64,000 nucleotides of DNA from Gordius sp. MW1. Lineage: Eukaryota > Nematomorpha > Gordioida > Gordea > Gordiidae. The translations under genes and the position numbers were made by a program. The stretch is from NCBI GenBank assembly GCA_964036665.1, contig OZ038533.1, positions 6,036,413 through 6,100,412 on the forward strand. Direction: 5' to 3'. The notes below the pieces were generated by a model. The model made no database searches, had not been told where the DNA came from, and saw only the letters and a list, made by a program, of their open reading frames with translations. Of the stretch, positions 1 through 12,398 are shown one piece after another. Position 1 is the first letter of the stretch; the number at the start of each line of letters is the position of its first letter.

Positions 1-340
1 GTTTGCAGAAATATGATATTAATCAGCTTATCAACACTGTACGAGAAGAAGTGTGACAACAATTTAAATCAACAAAAACCCTATATAAATGAAAGATCAA
101 CAACAAGCAATTTACCATGTTGTATGATACAGGATCATGTGTATCAGTAATCAATAAAAAAATGTATCAAATTTCTGAAAACACCCATATTACGTCCCAA
201 TTATAAAAACTTTTAATAATCCAGTGCCAATTTGTGGTGAAACATTACTCAAAGTAAGGTGTAATAATAAAATTAAGAAATTACCGACTGTCGTTAAAAC
301 TGCTGCAGAAGAATCTATATTTGTTTTGTTATATTTAGGT
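1..340 (+). pseudogene. Ty3/gypsy-type protease remnant
   Basis: Around 118-165 the translation contains an aspartic-protease active-site motif of retroelement type (LYDTGSCVSVI), followed by a short stretch of matching downstream sequence (about 224-340). Frames change and stops interrupt it, so this is a dead remnant. It precedes RNase H and integrase pieces on the same strand, consistent with an internally deleted Ty3/gypsy pol. The upstream part lies outside the window. Only the DTG motif and the context support the call. Confidence 0.5.
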
Positions 341-559
341 ATTGGCAGTTACGTTCGGGGCTTTAATTGTAAATGGTCGGGTATGGCGGACGGGGGTTTT
401 TCGAAGGGATGAGAGTTTCAGCTGTTGTTGGGGGAGAGTAATCATTTAGGAATACGGTTGTTGTTTCAAATGTAACATAGAGGTTCGTAAAGCAATAGAA
501 TAGAAGTATAGATAAAATCAAACAATAGAGAATGGGAGAAGTAGAACTTCACCCTAAAA
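341..559. other. unassigned spacer inside gypsy remnant
   Basis: No recognisable protein or repeat is visible. The protease-like frame is lost at about 340 and RNase H-like sequence appears after about 560, so the reverse-transcriptase part of this copy has been deleted or replaced by unrelated sequence. Confidence 0.4.
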
Positions 560-2110
560 CGGGTGCAGGCGAAGTAACTTTTGGGGAGAATAAAAAAGTA
601 AAAGGAAAGGAAAGTAAAAAAATTTACTTTAACAACCGATCATAAACCCTTGGAGCGGTTATTCGGATGTAATCGGGATTTACCAAAAATGGTAAATAAT
701 TGGCTAGTACGTTGGGCCTTGTTTTTGAATTCATATTAATTTGACATCAAATATCGTGTGGGTAAGGAGAATCAATGTGCTGATGCTCTATCCCGTTTAA
801 CGATACATGATAGTGACGAATAATCAACGAATTACATCAATAATGTCGGTTTATTAATGTTGGATGATTTGACATTAAATAGGGAGATGTTGAAGAATGC
901 AATTAAGACGCATAATGGGTGTCAAGAACTAATTCGCGCTATAGGAATTGGCGAATAGATGTGTCAAAATTGCATTTGAAAGCGTATTATAATAGAAGAG
1001 ACGAAATTTCTTATGAAGATGGCCTTTTATTTTTGCAAAATATTTTAATAATTCCAAAAAGCCTACAAAGACATGTGTTAAAGATTTAACACCAAGGTCA
1101 TCCGAGCATAACGGGAAGGCGCAATATTTCACGGTATTACGTCTACTGGCCTGCGATGGATCGTGACATAGATTTATATGTTAAAGGCTGTGACGGATGT
1201 CAAGAGTTGAGACCAATATAAAAGCCAGTACCTTTGCATCCATGGAGTTTGACTGATCGATTATGGGAGCGCGTTCATATATATATATAGCAGGGCTCGT
1301 TGAAGGCAGATGGTGGTTAGTTTTAATTGACTCTTTATCGAAATGGGTTGAATTGGCGACCCTAAAATCAACAACATCATCCGTTAAAATTAACCATTTA
1401 CGCAATTGGTTTTGTCGTTTTGGGATACCAAAGATAGTGTCCGATAACGGACCACAATTTGCCGGAATTGAATTTCATAAATTCTGTCTTCAAAATAATA
1501 TAAACATATAAAGTCTACTCCCTATCACCCTAAAATCAATGGGCTAGCTGAAAGAATTATACTTACATTAAAAAGTCGATATTGGGCAGGAAGAAAGGAG
1601 ATGTTAGACAAAGAATTATGCCTTAAGCAAGGTCATATGTGTTATCGGAATTCGCATCAAGCGACTACTGGAAAAGCACCTGCAGAAATGTTTATTGGGA
1701 GAAGGTTACAAACAGCTATTGATTTGATCAAGATTGACCCAAGAAGGAAATCGAAGGAAAACGTGTGGAAACAAAAACTGTATCACGATCGCAAGACGAA
1801 TTTTAGAGAATTTACCGTTGGGGATCCAGTGTGGATTCTAGTTGAAACAAAATCAGGTTGGCATAAAGGAGTGATCGTTGAACGGAAGAGCCATTATTCT
1901 TATAATGTACGCACAAATGAGGGAATACGAAGAAAACATGCCGACCAGTTAAAATTTAGACTACGTTCCGAGTTTATGCCAAATGAAGAGACACCGATGA
2001 AAGCGAATCTTGAACCAAACATTGATATTGCTGAAAATCCAACTATTATTAGACGGTCTACAAGAATTTCGAAGGAATCTGTGCGTTTTCATGATGAGTT
2101 CAATTTTTAA
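560..2110 (+). pseudogene. Ty3/gypsy RNase H-integrase remnant
   Basis: Conceptual translation across frame breaks shows the RNase H end (ITTDHKPLERLFG-like at 630-665; YRVGKENQCADALSRL-like at 755-800), then the H2C2 zinc-binding part of integrase (HQGHPSITGRRNISRYY-like near 1,093-1,140, ending in a C-x2-C). An integrase core follows (1,263-1,511, with SLSKWVELAT and IVSDNGPQF), then the C-terminal integrase region with a KxxxHDR-type segment (1,601-2,110). Frameshifts and stops make it non-functional. The open 1,601-2,110 part (169 codons) is the best preserved. Integrase would insert element cDNA into the host genome; this copy cannot. Confidence 0.85.
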
Positions 2111-2122
2111 AATAAGGAGAAA

Positions 2123-2275
2123 TGTAATATAATAGATTAATACATTGTATTTATATATAGGTTTAAGTTCGTTGTTCCTTGTGTACATATACACGTGATT
2201 GTTATCATATGTTTTGAGTTTAAATATTTGCATAATAAAGCTTCAGCGTATTTGAGAGTAGTTATTAATACTACA
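2123..2275 (+). repeat. probable 3' LTR of gypsy remnant
   Basis: Directly after the pol stop there is a purine tract (aataaggagaaa), then a segment beginning TGTAATA and ending TACTACA. It holds an AATAAAG polyadenylation-like signal near 2,234. TG...CA ends after a polypurine tract are typical of an LTR. No second copy is in the window, so the limits are inferred. Confidence 0.5.
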
Positions 2276-2289
2276 GTGCCTTTCGTGTA

Positions 2290-3424
2290 ACATTAAATCC
2301 GTACATTAACCTAAATTATCTAATACTAACGTTTGATGATTTACTAATGAAGATTGCAAGAGGAGAAAGGTATACAATTATAGATTTACGCGATGCTTAT
2401 TTGCAAATGAAAGTGGCGGAAGAATTAAGACCGTACCTTACGATAGACACATATAGGCTATTATAGATATAAGGACTTCCATTTAGATTGTCTATCACAC
2501 CCAACTTATTTCAGCGGTACATGGAGAAGTTATTAGAATGCATGCTAAAACAGATGTTATATTGGATGATATTGTTATTATTATTACTGGTACAACTAAA
2601 GAACAACATTTGAAGAATTTGAACAAAGTACTACCAAGAATTCAGGTGCAGGAATAAAAGCAAGAAAGGAAAAGTGAGTTCTTTTAAAAATTTGTCACCT
2701 CTTTAGGACCTAAAATTGACGCGTCTGGTATTCAACCAACGGATGAAGGGTCGAAGCAATAAAAAATTCTAAGACGCCTAATAAAAAAGAATTGCGTGCA
2801 TTTTAGGGCTAGTCAACTACTAAGAAAAATTTATTCCGCGATTGCACGAAAAATGCACGGAAATACATCTCTAATAGATTCTTTTATAGGATGGCTTTGG
2901 ACGCAGAGAGAAAACGATATTTTTAATGAAGTTAAAAATTTGTTATGAGCTTCTGAAGAATTGTTGCATGTTCAACTTGACTTCTGAATCGGGATTAGGA
3001 GCGGTCCTAGCTCATGTATTTCCATACGGAGCCAAGCATATTGCATATGCTTCACGCACCCTAAGTAAAAACGTTATTCCACAATCGACCGTGAAACTAG
3101 AGCTATTATGTTTGGTGTTGAAAAGTTTGACCAATATCTTCGCGGCCAAAAATTCACATTAATAACCGATCACAAACCGTTGGAAAGATTATTTGGAATT
3201 AAACGCGATTTACCTAATGTAATAATAGGTTGATCGGCTGCGCGTTGTTTTTAAATGAATATCAATATAAAATCAAATATAGAGCTGGAAAAAGTAACCA
3301 ATGCGCATATGCATTATCTTCCGGACCCGAAATTTTATAGAGATTCGAATTACATAAAAAATGTAGGGGTATTATTAAACGATTTAACATTGGATCAGGA
3401 GAAATCAAGACATCTGTTACAGGA
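2290..3424 (+). pseudogene. second Ty3/gypsy remnant (RT-RNase H)
   Basis: A separate pol fragment starts abruptly after the LTR. Reverse-transcriptase motifs are visible at 2,330-2,450 (FDDLLMKIARGERY, IDLRDAYLQM) and 2,470-2,590. RNase H follows at 2,926-3,290 (ESGLGAVLAHVF, YASRTLSKN), then the spacer before integrase (GVLLNDLTLDQEKSRH near 3,369-3,416). Stops and frameshifts are frequent. The same spacer also occurs in the upstream copy near 845-885, so these are two different insertions rather than one element. The copy ends at the RTE junction. Confidence 0.8.
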
Positions 3425-4124
3425 GCTTTACACACGTTAGCGATAACGTGGCCTTCTGCGCCATTTGGCCTAAGAAGGGACTCTGCCTTAGATTGCCCTT
3501 ACTAAGCTCTGGCGCGTCTTTGGGGCAAATATACACAAATACCGGTCTTACGATGGATTTGTAAGCTTTGCTCTTTAACCATAATGGCATTTTCTTGTCG
3601 CACATTACACCGGATCTACTTCGCCATTTAAGCCATCCTTTATGGATCCGGGCATGACTTCCGTTGTGCAACCTTCCTCTTAATGTAACATCGAGTCGAG
3701 GTATGTATACCTGTCTACTTTTGGGTACTTTGAATGGTCATCCAGCGATGGGCTGCCTGTAACGTTCATTTCCATATATACCGTTTTTCAATTGACCTTT
3801 AAATCATGTCCAACTAAGCGCTTTGATCACTTAGCTTCTTCGAATACTTTCTCCCTTGTTTCCTCGGATTGTACTATATCATCGGCATATAACATACACC
3901 ATGGCGATGGCTTTAATGTCTCTCGTTATCGTGTTTATAATTATATTAAATAAAAGGGACTTATAGCAAAACCTTGATGTAATTCATTTTAACCCGAAAA
4001 GGTTTAGAGTCTCCAACTCTCGTCCCAACGCAAGAGTTTGAGGCTTTATAAATATTTTTCATAAGCCGTTTATATGCGTCAGGGATATTTTGTTTTCTCA
4101 GGCACCACCATATTAAATCGCTGG

Positions 4125-5795
4125 TAGAGACCTGCACGGGCAGCTTGAGGCCCGGCCCGGAAAGCCCGGGTTTTGTTTTAAAACTTTAAAATCCCGGGCC
4201 GGGCTGGGCCTAATTCATAAAATATAGGCCCGGCCCGGAATAATTAAAAAGTAAATAATTTAGAAGTAGTAGCCTAGTTAGTTCTTTGTTCTGTCTAAAA
4301 CAATAATTACAAAAAAATTAATTAATTACAAGTTATTGATTCATTCATTTTGCGCTTTTCCTAATATACAAACAATTGAGTATGGAACAAAAAAAATACT
4401 CCTAATAGCTGAAAATATTCAGAAATAATTTTATAAAGTAAAGGAAATTGACACCTACATAAAATTAAAGATCAACGAGAAAAAATAGAAATGTGGAAAG
4501 TACACCTCTGGGAAATATTCGATTCGAGATTTGATTCAAATTCGATTCAAAATTTCGAATCGAATCCGAATTCGATCCTTAAGTCTGAATTTCGAATCGA
4601 ATATTTACCTGGTGAAATTCGAAAATCCGAATTGAATCTTTAAAAAGGGATTCAAAAAATTATTTATACTTGATAATTATTTTAAATATACAAGACGAAA
4701 ATAAAATTAAGCTGTTTTCATCTTTCCGCAAATTAGTTTTCTCCGATCACTAAATTTAAATTTTATAAGCATATACAAAATATAAAAATATCACTTTACG
4801 TTGAATATGGGGTTCAACTTCAAAAAAAATTTCCAATATTTTTGCTAACATTTTAGGTCAACTATTATTTAATGTTTATTATTATTTTTTGTACTTATCC
4901 ATTAAACTTTAACATAAATAATTAAACTATAAAAATATTTTTTGATATGCATTAACCTACATATGCCGAGATTTTATTTATAAGGTAAACATTCTAGATT
5001 TATAATAAAACAAGATAATAACCCGTTGTACGGGTACCGAAACTAAATAATAGATAAACTCCAATTTATGCCATCTAGGTGAACTTTTAATTAGAAACTA
5101 TATTAATTTAAATAATTTTGATACTGAAGAATAAAAATAAGTTAATGGGTTGGGACAATAATTAATCATCGAATTTGCACCTGCAATCATCGTCTAAGTT
5201 TGCCTTAATAACAAACAAAGACTTACTAAAATATCGATATTTTATCATTTTCGCCTTTAATATTTTTATACTTAATCTTTGCATTTTTATGAATAAATTT
5301 ATTTATAGCAATATTTAATTAAAAAACTTGAAAAATAATCGAACGAATTTTAAAAATTATTTTGAATCGAATTCGAATCATTATTTTAATATTCGAACTC
5401 TCGAATCGAATATTTTTTCAAATAAAAATATCGAACCCGAATGGAATACTAAAAATATTCGATTTGATTCGAAATTCAGAGGCCTACAGAGGTCAATATC
5501 TAGCGCTTAGCTCCCTTGTTTTAAGATTTTTTCGACACCTGCTTCATCTGCCTCGAGTGAGAGGTGTTTTTAGTCAGCGGGCCGGATTTATGAAGACCGG
5601 AGAATAAATATAAACGCGGAAATTTTGATGCCTGTGTTTTTTTGCATCAAAATAGTTCCATTATCGATTTATAATTATATTCTGTGCGTTTTATTTTTTA
5701 ATTAAAAATTTTACCAAAATTGAGTTTGATTAAATTACTGCAATTATAAAAATTCCAGACCAGGCCCGGGCCTTAAAAAAATCGATTTTGCAGGA
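4125..5795. mobile_element. hAT-like element, TAGAG(A)CCTGCA end family
   Basis: The left end TAGAGACCTGCACGGG and the right end (reverse complement CCTGCAAAATCG, followed by GGCCCGGGCC-type subterminal repeats) resemble hAT termini. The flanks atcgctgg (4,117-4,124) and atggcggg (796-803 of the 5,000s) match at 6 of 8 positions, as expected for an old 8-bp duplication. The right end has lost a few terminal bases. No transposase is visible, so it is non-autonomous. Related ends occur at 47,799-48,154 and 53,235-54,321. It sits inside the RTE remnant and contains another element. Confidence 0.65.
4501..5486. mobile_element. ATTCGAATC-rich hAT-like element nested in the previous one
   Basis: The ends TACACCTCTGGGAAATATTC (left) and TAGGCCTCTGAATTTCGAAT (right, reverse complement) share the CCTCTG core. 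They are followed by many copies of ATTCGAATCG-like subterminal repeats on both sides, with an AT-rich, non-coding middle. This structure is typical of non-autonomous hAT-type elements. No clear target-site duplication is visible. Confidence 0.55.
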
Positions 5796-7027
5796 ATGGC
5801 GGGGGACGGTGTCATAAGCTTTCTCCAAGTCGATAAAGACCATGTGTGGGTCTTACTTTTTTTACCATATTTATCCGTCATTTGTCTTAGTGCGAAGATT
5901 GGGTCGATTGTGGATTTGTGGGCCACAAATCCGAATTGGTTAGCCGATATTTCCACCTCGTCTTTCAGCCTTGTTACTAAGATCCTTTTCATAAGCTTTA
6001 AGGAGTGGCAAGTTGGCTTGATACCTCTTTAATTGCCGCAGTCCTGGAGGTGTCCGTTGCCTTTAAATAAGTACATAATCGTGCTTGCTCTGATTAGGAA
6101 TTTACTCTTCTACCAATATCCTGTCAAGGAGGTTCGTCATGGTGGTGACTCCTTCTTCATGACATCTGAGCAATGCTTCCATAGGTATTCCATTTGGGCC
6201 ATTTGCTTTTCCTTTATGCATCTTGTTCATTTGTGTCCTAACTTTATCCTCCTGAAAGAGTTCGTCCTTACCTACATTTGGCTCAATATCGCGAAGGGAA
6301 TCTTTGTCATTTGCAATATTTATAAGTTTCCTAAAATATCCTTTCCACCTTTCCATCACTTCCTTCGGCTTGAATAAGGATTGACCCTCTCGTTTTTGAC
6401 TATTTTAAGAACTTCGACATCGCCCCTTATCTTGGGCAGTTTTTACATAAGTCTTTCGCCCCTTTATGATCCAGTTTCTATGCCATCTCCGTGTACGCGG
6501 CATTAATGAATATATCTTTATGAAATAAGTTTAAAACACTTAGAAGTTATTTAGACCAGATAATTGTATAGTGTTAAAATTGTTTGGAAGATGGTTAATA
6601 AAAAAATTAAATCCCGATGTAAGGAAAGGTTTATATGAATATTCGTAAATCATTAGTGATGCGGAAAAACTGCGAAAAATCTCGATCTCGTCTTAAAAAA
6701 CCGAGACAAGACGAGAATTTTTACCTCGAGACGAGACGAGATTTTGTGAGCGAGATCTCGGGCTTTACTTTTTATTTTTAACTATTGAGAATTAGCTAAT
6801 TATTAATTTTTATTTTATGAGATTTACATTTAGGTGTTAAATGCGAATTAATATGATTTTGAAACATTTTAAATTACTTACGCCCCTAATTATCTTATCG
6901 CGCAAATTTCAAATGTGTAATATAGATTTATTCAATAGACAACATAGTATTAGTGGCCCTTAAGGTATATGAACAATTAATATTGTATTTTTACTTATTT
7001 GTATTATTATATAATATAAAATTTTTA

Positions 7028-7290
7028 GACCTAAATTGAATTTATGCGCAACAAGTTGATCATCCAACTCAAAAAAGAGCAAGCTGCTCAAACATCTCAC
7101 AGTATCCAATGATGAATCAAATAAAATGGGGAAGGGTGAATTGTGCTTTAAAGCAGTAAAAATGACAGATGGCAATATTTCAGGTCTTCAACGACATCTT
7201 AAACGTTACCATCATAAGGATTACTATAGCCTTTACCCTACTCTAGTTAATAAGGAATCAAAACTTCCCAAAAACTTAACCTAGATGCTT
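7028..7290 (+). pseudogene. BED zinc-finger piece of hAT transposase
   Basis: A + strand frame near 7,107-7,275 reads SNDESNKMGKGELCF then GLQRHLKRYHHKDYY. The L-x-RHL-x-x-x-H pattern is the C-terminal half of a BED finger, the DNA-binding domain at the N-terminus of hAT transposases. The first cysteine pair is not intact and the frame is short. Its position just inside the left end fits. Confidence 0.6.
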
Positions 7291-7851
7291 CAAAAAATCT
7301 AAGCATTTAACAGTTATTATATATCAAATATAATCTTTAAAAATGACTAAATAATTTAATAAATCCCCAATGATAAAATTAAATTATCTATTGAATTTAT
7401 TTGTAGGAGTATTTATTTATTGGTCCGCGATAAAGTTTTCCGCGAAAATTTATTAGCTTTAATTTTCCGTGCGTTACATTTTCTGTATTCAAATTCTACT
7501 ACAACAAATATATATATATTATTAATTAACGAGGGAACGCGCGAATATTATATATATTCGCTATTTCATGGTGATAATAGTATATCTATATGTGATGGTA
7601 ATAAAATAACAATCTATCTATATCATAGCGATAGTAACAATCTATTTATATCATAGAGATATTACAACGATGAATCATCATAAACAGGAACGCGTATAAC
7701 TAACTAAAAGTAGGGGGGGGGGGTGAATGAATATAATTTGTGGATAACAACCGGGAGGAGTACAAGGGGTAATAATAAAAAAAACGTTAAATAAAATTAT
7801 GAATAAGAGAAAGGGTGTAACATCACATAATTGCATATATTATATAAGTAG

Positions 7852-8067
7852 TTGATTAACAAAAATAATTATCCCAATTTAGCAGCAATGGCTAGAGATT
7901 CTCTGAGCGCCCCAGCGGCCTCGGACCCTGCCAAAATATTTTCGAAGGCATCTCTGACTATTCAAAAACATCGTTATAGATTAACTCATGCATCTGCCAA
8001 GAAACTCATGGCACACCTCAACAATTTTCAACCCATCCCATTCATAACATTTTACGCCAAAATGTAG
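7852..8067 (+). pseudogene. hAT C-terminal dimerisation domain piece
   Basis: The open stretch encodes YPNLAAMARDSLSAPAAS then FSKASLTIQKHRYRLT and AKKLMAHLNN. This matches the hATC dimerisation signature: P-x-L-A-x-x-A-R-D-x-L-S-x-P-A, then FS-K-A-G-L-x-x-x-x-R-x-R-L. A conserved residue of the SxxxxE-type segment is changed (DPAKI). The domain closes with a stop, as expected at the transposase C-terminus. Confidence 0.75.
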
Positions 8068-8945
8068 GCTTGGCTGATGCCTTCAAATTCACTAAATTTT
8101 TTGCAAAATGCTGAAATTTATCAATAAATGAAAATATATGAACATAATCTTTAGTATCTAATTATTTTATGCGAAAATTAATAATAAATGGATTAAGTAA
8201 ATATTTTGTTATATATAAAGATGTCATACTATAATAGAATTGTTTAAATTTTATATTTAATGACTTTAATTAAATTATATATTTAATAACTTTAATTAAA
8301 TTATATATGTGCAATTAACCTAGGTCTTAAAATTTTTATATTCTTTAACAAATGCCTAAAACAATGATAATACTTTTAAAGTTTATTCTCGCATTTTTTT
8401 CATTATTTTAACGTTATTATGTAAGATTTTAATAAATTCATTATGTTAAAATATGATGGTAATATAAAATTTTATCCTTTTATTGAGCCTTAACCAGGAA
8501 ATAAAAATTATTAATTATCAACTTTATACTTTCGAGTTAAGTAGTATATAATACTTATATTAATGATTCCTACATTAAGTAACTCATTTAGCTTGTGTTT
8601 TGGGGTTTGAAATAAAAATTGGTTCCATTATGACCAGTTTATATCTTGTATAATAATTTATAGAGCCAGAAAAAAAATATATTTGGTATCTTTTTATAAG
8701 TCAAGGCGAGACGAGAATTCTTGCCGAGATGATACTAGATTGAGATTTATCTAGGCCGAGACGAGATCGAGATTTTAATAATCGTACCCGAGACGAGACG
8801 AGATTTTGCTTTCGAGACCGAGACGAGATGAGATCGAAATACTAAAAATCATCAGCTGATTTTTTTGCTTTTAGACTCGGTATGTCTGACTCTCAATCTA
8901 ACTTAGAAAAGTAATGATTAACTTTATATATAATTAATATTTAAG

Positions 8946-11900
8946 TGAGAGAAAACATTGCTGGGTATGTTTTGCAACAGAAGATGAGGATATTAATGAA
9001 ATTGGAAAAAGTTTTAAACAATATGAATGGGTGCGCCCGTGCCATTGTAAAGGAACGAGTAAATGGGTTCATCAAAATTGTTTACAACGATGGATAGATG
9101 AGAAACAGCGTGGAAATTTATCAGAAAGTGTTACTTGTTCGCAATGCAAATTTGAATATATTATTTATTACCCCAAAGCAGGTAATACATTTTTAATCAA
9201 TGTTTGCACATAGTTAAGTACTATACAATTTTTAAAGATTTAGCCCTATTTAATTTGTTATATAATGCCTGCTGCCTGTTTACACTTTTCAAACTAATTA
9301 ACATTATTATTATTTTTAAGGTCCATTGATATACCTTATTCAACAAGCAGATCAACTAATTTACAAAATATGTCCATTTATAGCAGCAGGAGTTATTGTT
9401 GGTACCATATATTGGACAGCAGTAACCTATGGTGCTATTACCATCATGCAAGTGAGTATATTTTAACCTGTTTAATTCTTTTTTTTATTATTTATGGATG
9501 TAATTTAAATTATATTATCCACATAAATTTGAGTCTCCAATATATAAAAACTTTTACAGGTCATGGGACATGAAAAAGGTTTGACTTTGTTTGAATCCAG
9601 TGATCCATTGTTATTGATAATAGCATTACCAGCTATACCTATTACACTGATTTTAGGTAACTCCATGATTTGTTATATTATTCATTACCCACATATAGTT
9701 TTATTATTTTAATGGTTTTCAACACAATTATATTTTGAATATATATTAGAAAAGTTAGAATAGAAAATATCTATATAAAAGGTCTATTGAAACCGAATTC
9801 CACTTAGAAAGGGATATTTAATATACTAAGTAAATAAATTTGAATTGTTGCAGTTAAAATTCTGCTAAAACCTTATTGGGTTTAAACTAATAACTGTGAA
9901 GCATATATACCTAGCAATTAATTTTTTTAGATAGTTAATTTACAAATGAGAACTAGGAGCTGTTTTAAGTGTTTTAAGATTTAAGTTTGATTTCACTGGG
10001 CTAATCAAGTTTGTGGAACTTTTTATGGACCAAAAAGATTAGCTGATTCAGTCGAGAAGAATATTTTTATATTTTGAACAGCATTGCATTTGTGAGATAT
10101 ATTTTATTCCATTTTTTAATTCCTATAATTTACGATGCCTTACCTTCCCCCCCCCCTCCCCAAATCAAACAAACTATATATTTATAAAAATAGATGTTTT
10201 TTTTATTAAATATCTTTTAAAACTTACAAACAAATATAATTTTATTAACAAATTACATGCAAACATGAATAACAGTTCTATGAAAAATAGTCATATTTTC
10301 TTGGTGCAATTTTCATATATTATGGCACCTTGTTTAAATGATGTAGCAATTTTAACATAATATTTTTAGCCAGAGAGCACATCTTCCTCTTTTCATATTT
10401 CTATGAAGGATTCCGTTTTAGATTTCTAGATCATTTAATGTGCTTATACTTTTATATAATAATTTTTAGTGATATTTTTGTAGTTTATTAAATAATCACT
10501 TAATTAATTGTGGCTATGTTTAATAATGTTTAGTATAATTTGACATAATATTGCACCTAGCTGCTGATAGCTATAAACACTTCCCTTTTTTGTCTTAAAT
10601 ATTTTATATGCAAATAAATTGTCAAGCTAATTTACTAAAGTTAATATCTTCTTCTTTGCCTGTATCATGTTAACTAGTCAAATATTTTTCATTCACTCGA
10701 ACTAATGATAAACCCATTTAATGATGATACTAATTCAACCTTACGTATAATTTTAAATAAATCTGACTTACTCTTAGCCTCTGAATTTAAAGTTAAGGAT
10801 TTTAAACAATCATAAAATACAAAATTTATGTCGAGAAAAAAAGGATCTTAAGTTAAGGAAGCTAGAAGGATCTGAGCCAAAACCTTATAAGAGTTATTGT
10901 TTTTTAAATGAGTATTTTCCCGTAAGTTTGAAAAATATTGTAATTATTTACGAATTAAAAAAACTATTTATATACATTTGTGAATGCCGCGATATATTAA
11001 AAAGTAAGGGGCTAAGACACGAAAATCTTTCACAAATTTCTGGAAATGTCAGATCCTTCATTATAAAATTGCGTTTTTTGGGGTTTTTAATTATCGTGGG
11101 GTCTGATATACCCCATGATATTAGCCTTAGTATTGTTTTACTTTTAAAAATTTCTCGGACCTTGTGCATTTTAGGCCGAATGATAAGATGGGAAGATCAG
11201 GTCTTGTATTTTTGGCGCAAATTTTATCCGAAATTGCTGACTGCGATGAGTTATTGCCTCTACCCCACCTCAGCCATAAACCAAACGGGGGAAGAAGGAG
11301 CTACCAATAAAACAACTGGCCAGCCTACGAGTTCTACATCTTCATACGATATGCCCCAAGCATTTACTACCCCCTCGACGATTCAACAACCGCTAGCGCC
11401 TTATGATCACGTGTCAGCCACCAGAATACTTTGCGGAGCTCTGTTACTACCTACCATAGCTAGCGTGGTAGGCAAGCTTGTGGCACCTTCTATTAAATGC
11501 GACCTGCAGCGCTCCCTTTTGGTAATTAATCTTATGTCGGCTAGTGCGGACTTCTGAATAAGCCCCAAATTTGATATCTTTTGATTAATCGTCGAGAAAT
11601 TATGGGTGCTGTAAAAGATCTTAACGGCTTTATCATTTTAGCTAGATAAAATTTTACTTAACCACTGATGATCAAATTACATAATTAAATTTTGCATGGC
11701 GCACGAGTCTTAGCGATGAAGTTTATAACGTAATGCCGTTTCTTGAGTGTGTATAAACCTTTTAATCAAATGTGAGTATTAACAAACTTTTTCAAAATTA
11801 TAACAGTTTAAAAAAAACTGTGGAAGAGTGTAATCGTTTAAAATATCGCGTCCTATGACCATAAAAATAGGGTTTTCAAAGTGGCACCTGACCACCTCGT

Positions 11901-12398
11901 ATTTCGATCCTGAACAGCATCAATTCTGTATAAAAAGATGGTTTTTAAAATAATCCTGTGGAGAATGACAAAAAATTGTGATGAAAAAACTATCTTTGAA
12001 TGTATTTTCTTAAACGTTAAAATTTCTTATGCGACCCACATCAAGTTTTGGCTTAAACGAGATAAGTATGAAGCTTACGATGGTAGTCCTAAACATTTTG
12101 AAGTCTAACGATAATTAAATTAAATGATACTTAAGTCAGTTAAACGTGGGAATTATTAATATATAAATATAATACATGTTTTTTGACAATAATTCTTGTT
12201 TAGGGCGGACTAACTTTTCTAACCGTGAAAGGAATTTTAAAACTTTACTACAAACAATCCCAATTTCTACGAAACGCCCGTAGAAAAATTTTGAACAACA
12301 ATAGCAACTACACCTCGGCGTCACCAAGTTTCAGCGAGCCAAGTGCAGGTTCATCAGCCGTTTCGATCGATTCTGAAAATAGTACAACCCAAAACTAA
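8946..12398 (+). CDS. MARCHF5: MARCHF5-like mitochondrial E3 ubiquitin ligase (5' exon missing)
   Basis: Five exons join in phase: 8,946-9,181; 9,321-9,451; 9,560-9,656; 11,175-11,521; 12,204-12,398 (stop TAA). Exon 1 carries the RING-CH domain (CWVCFATEDED, RPCHCKGTSKWVHQNCLQRW, CSQCKFEY), with the C4HC3 zinc ligands present. Later exons give the membrane segments (ICPFIAAGVIVGTIYWTAVT; LLLIIALPAIPITLILG; RILCGALLLPTIASVVGKL; GGLTFLTVKGILKLYYK), typical of a four-pass outer-mitochondrial-membrane ligase that controls mitochondrial dynamics and signalling. Exon 4 has a Ser/Thr-rich insert of about 40 residues before HVSATRILCG. The first visible exon begins at an acceptor (tttaag), so the start codon lies in an upstream exon I could not find; a hAT remnant fills the sequence directly upstream. 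An ATTAAA polyadenylation variant is at 12,591. Confidence 0.95.
9657..11174 (+). other. MARCHF5 intron 3
   Basis: The long AT-rich intron between exons 3 and 4 is bounded by gtaact and ttttag. Its end is open in the exon-4 frame (from about 10,928) but shows no conserved protein. I saw no repeat family beyond a C-tract at 10,149. Confidence 0.7.
11522..12203 (+). other. MARCHF5 intron 4
   Basis: This sequence is bounded by gtaatt and ttgtttag. It splits LQRSLL from GGLTFL, which are contiguous in the family. No further feature is recognisable. Confidence 0.8.

Larger units (their letters stand above)
3425..6520 (-). pseudogene. RTE-type non-LTR retrotransposon, split by a transposon
   Basis: Read on the minus strand the order is: pre-RT linker and RT N-terminus (6,500-6,102, with MERWKGYFRKL and MNKMHKGKANGPNGIPMEA), central RT (5,992-5,796, with ISANQFGFVAHKSTIDPIFA and a YDTVPR-type motif in a shifted frame), then an interruption (4,125-5,795). 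The RT C-terminal part follows (about 4,116-3,425, with LIWW directly at the junction and a LKSKAYKSIVRPV segment at 3,560). These motifs are characteristic of RTE-clade endonuclease/RT proteins. The endonuclease part is missing and the frame is broken repeatedly. The reading frame resumes across the hAT insertion if one copy of the 8-bp duplication is removed. Confidence 0.8.
6654..8860 (+). mobile_element. hAT transposon remnant with CGAGACGAGA subterminal repeats
   Basis: The left end TAGTGATGCGGAAA at 6,654 is followed by repeated CTCGTCTCG/CGAGACGAGA motifs. The same subterminal repeats in inverted arrangement run from 8,700 to 8,845. The right terminal ~17 bp are lost compared with a related end at 61,155. 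Between them lie two pieces of a hAT transposase in the + direction (BED finger, dimerisation domain), with the catalytic middle deleted. It ends about 85 bp before the first visible MARCHF5 exon. Confidence 0.75.

Noticed and set aside
10928-11557. A 209-codon open frame as a separate protein
   Set aside because: Its first part is MARCHF5 intron 3 and its last part reads past the exon-4 donor; only 11,175-11,521 is coding.
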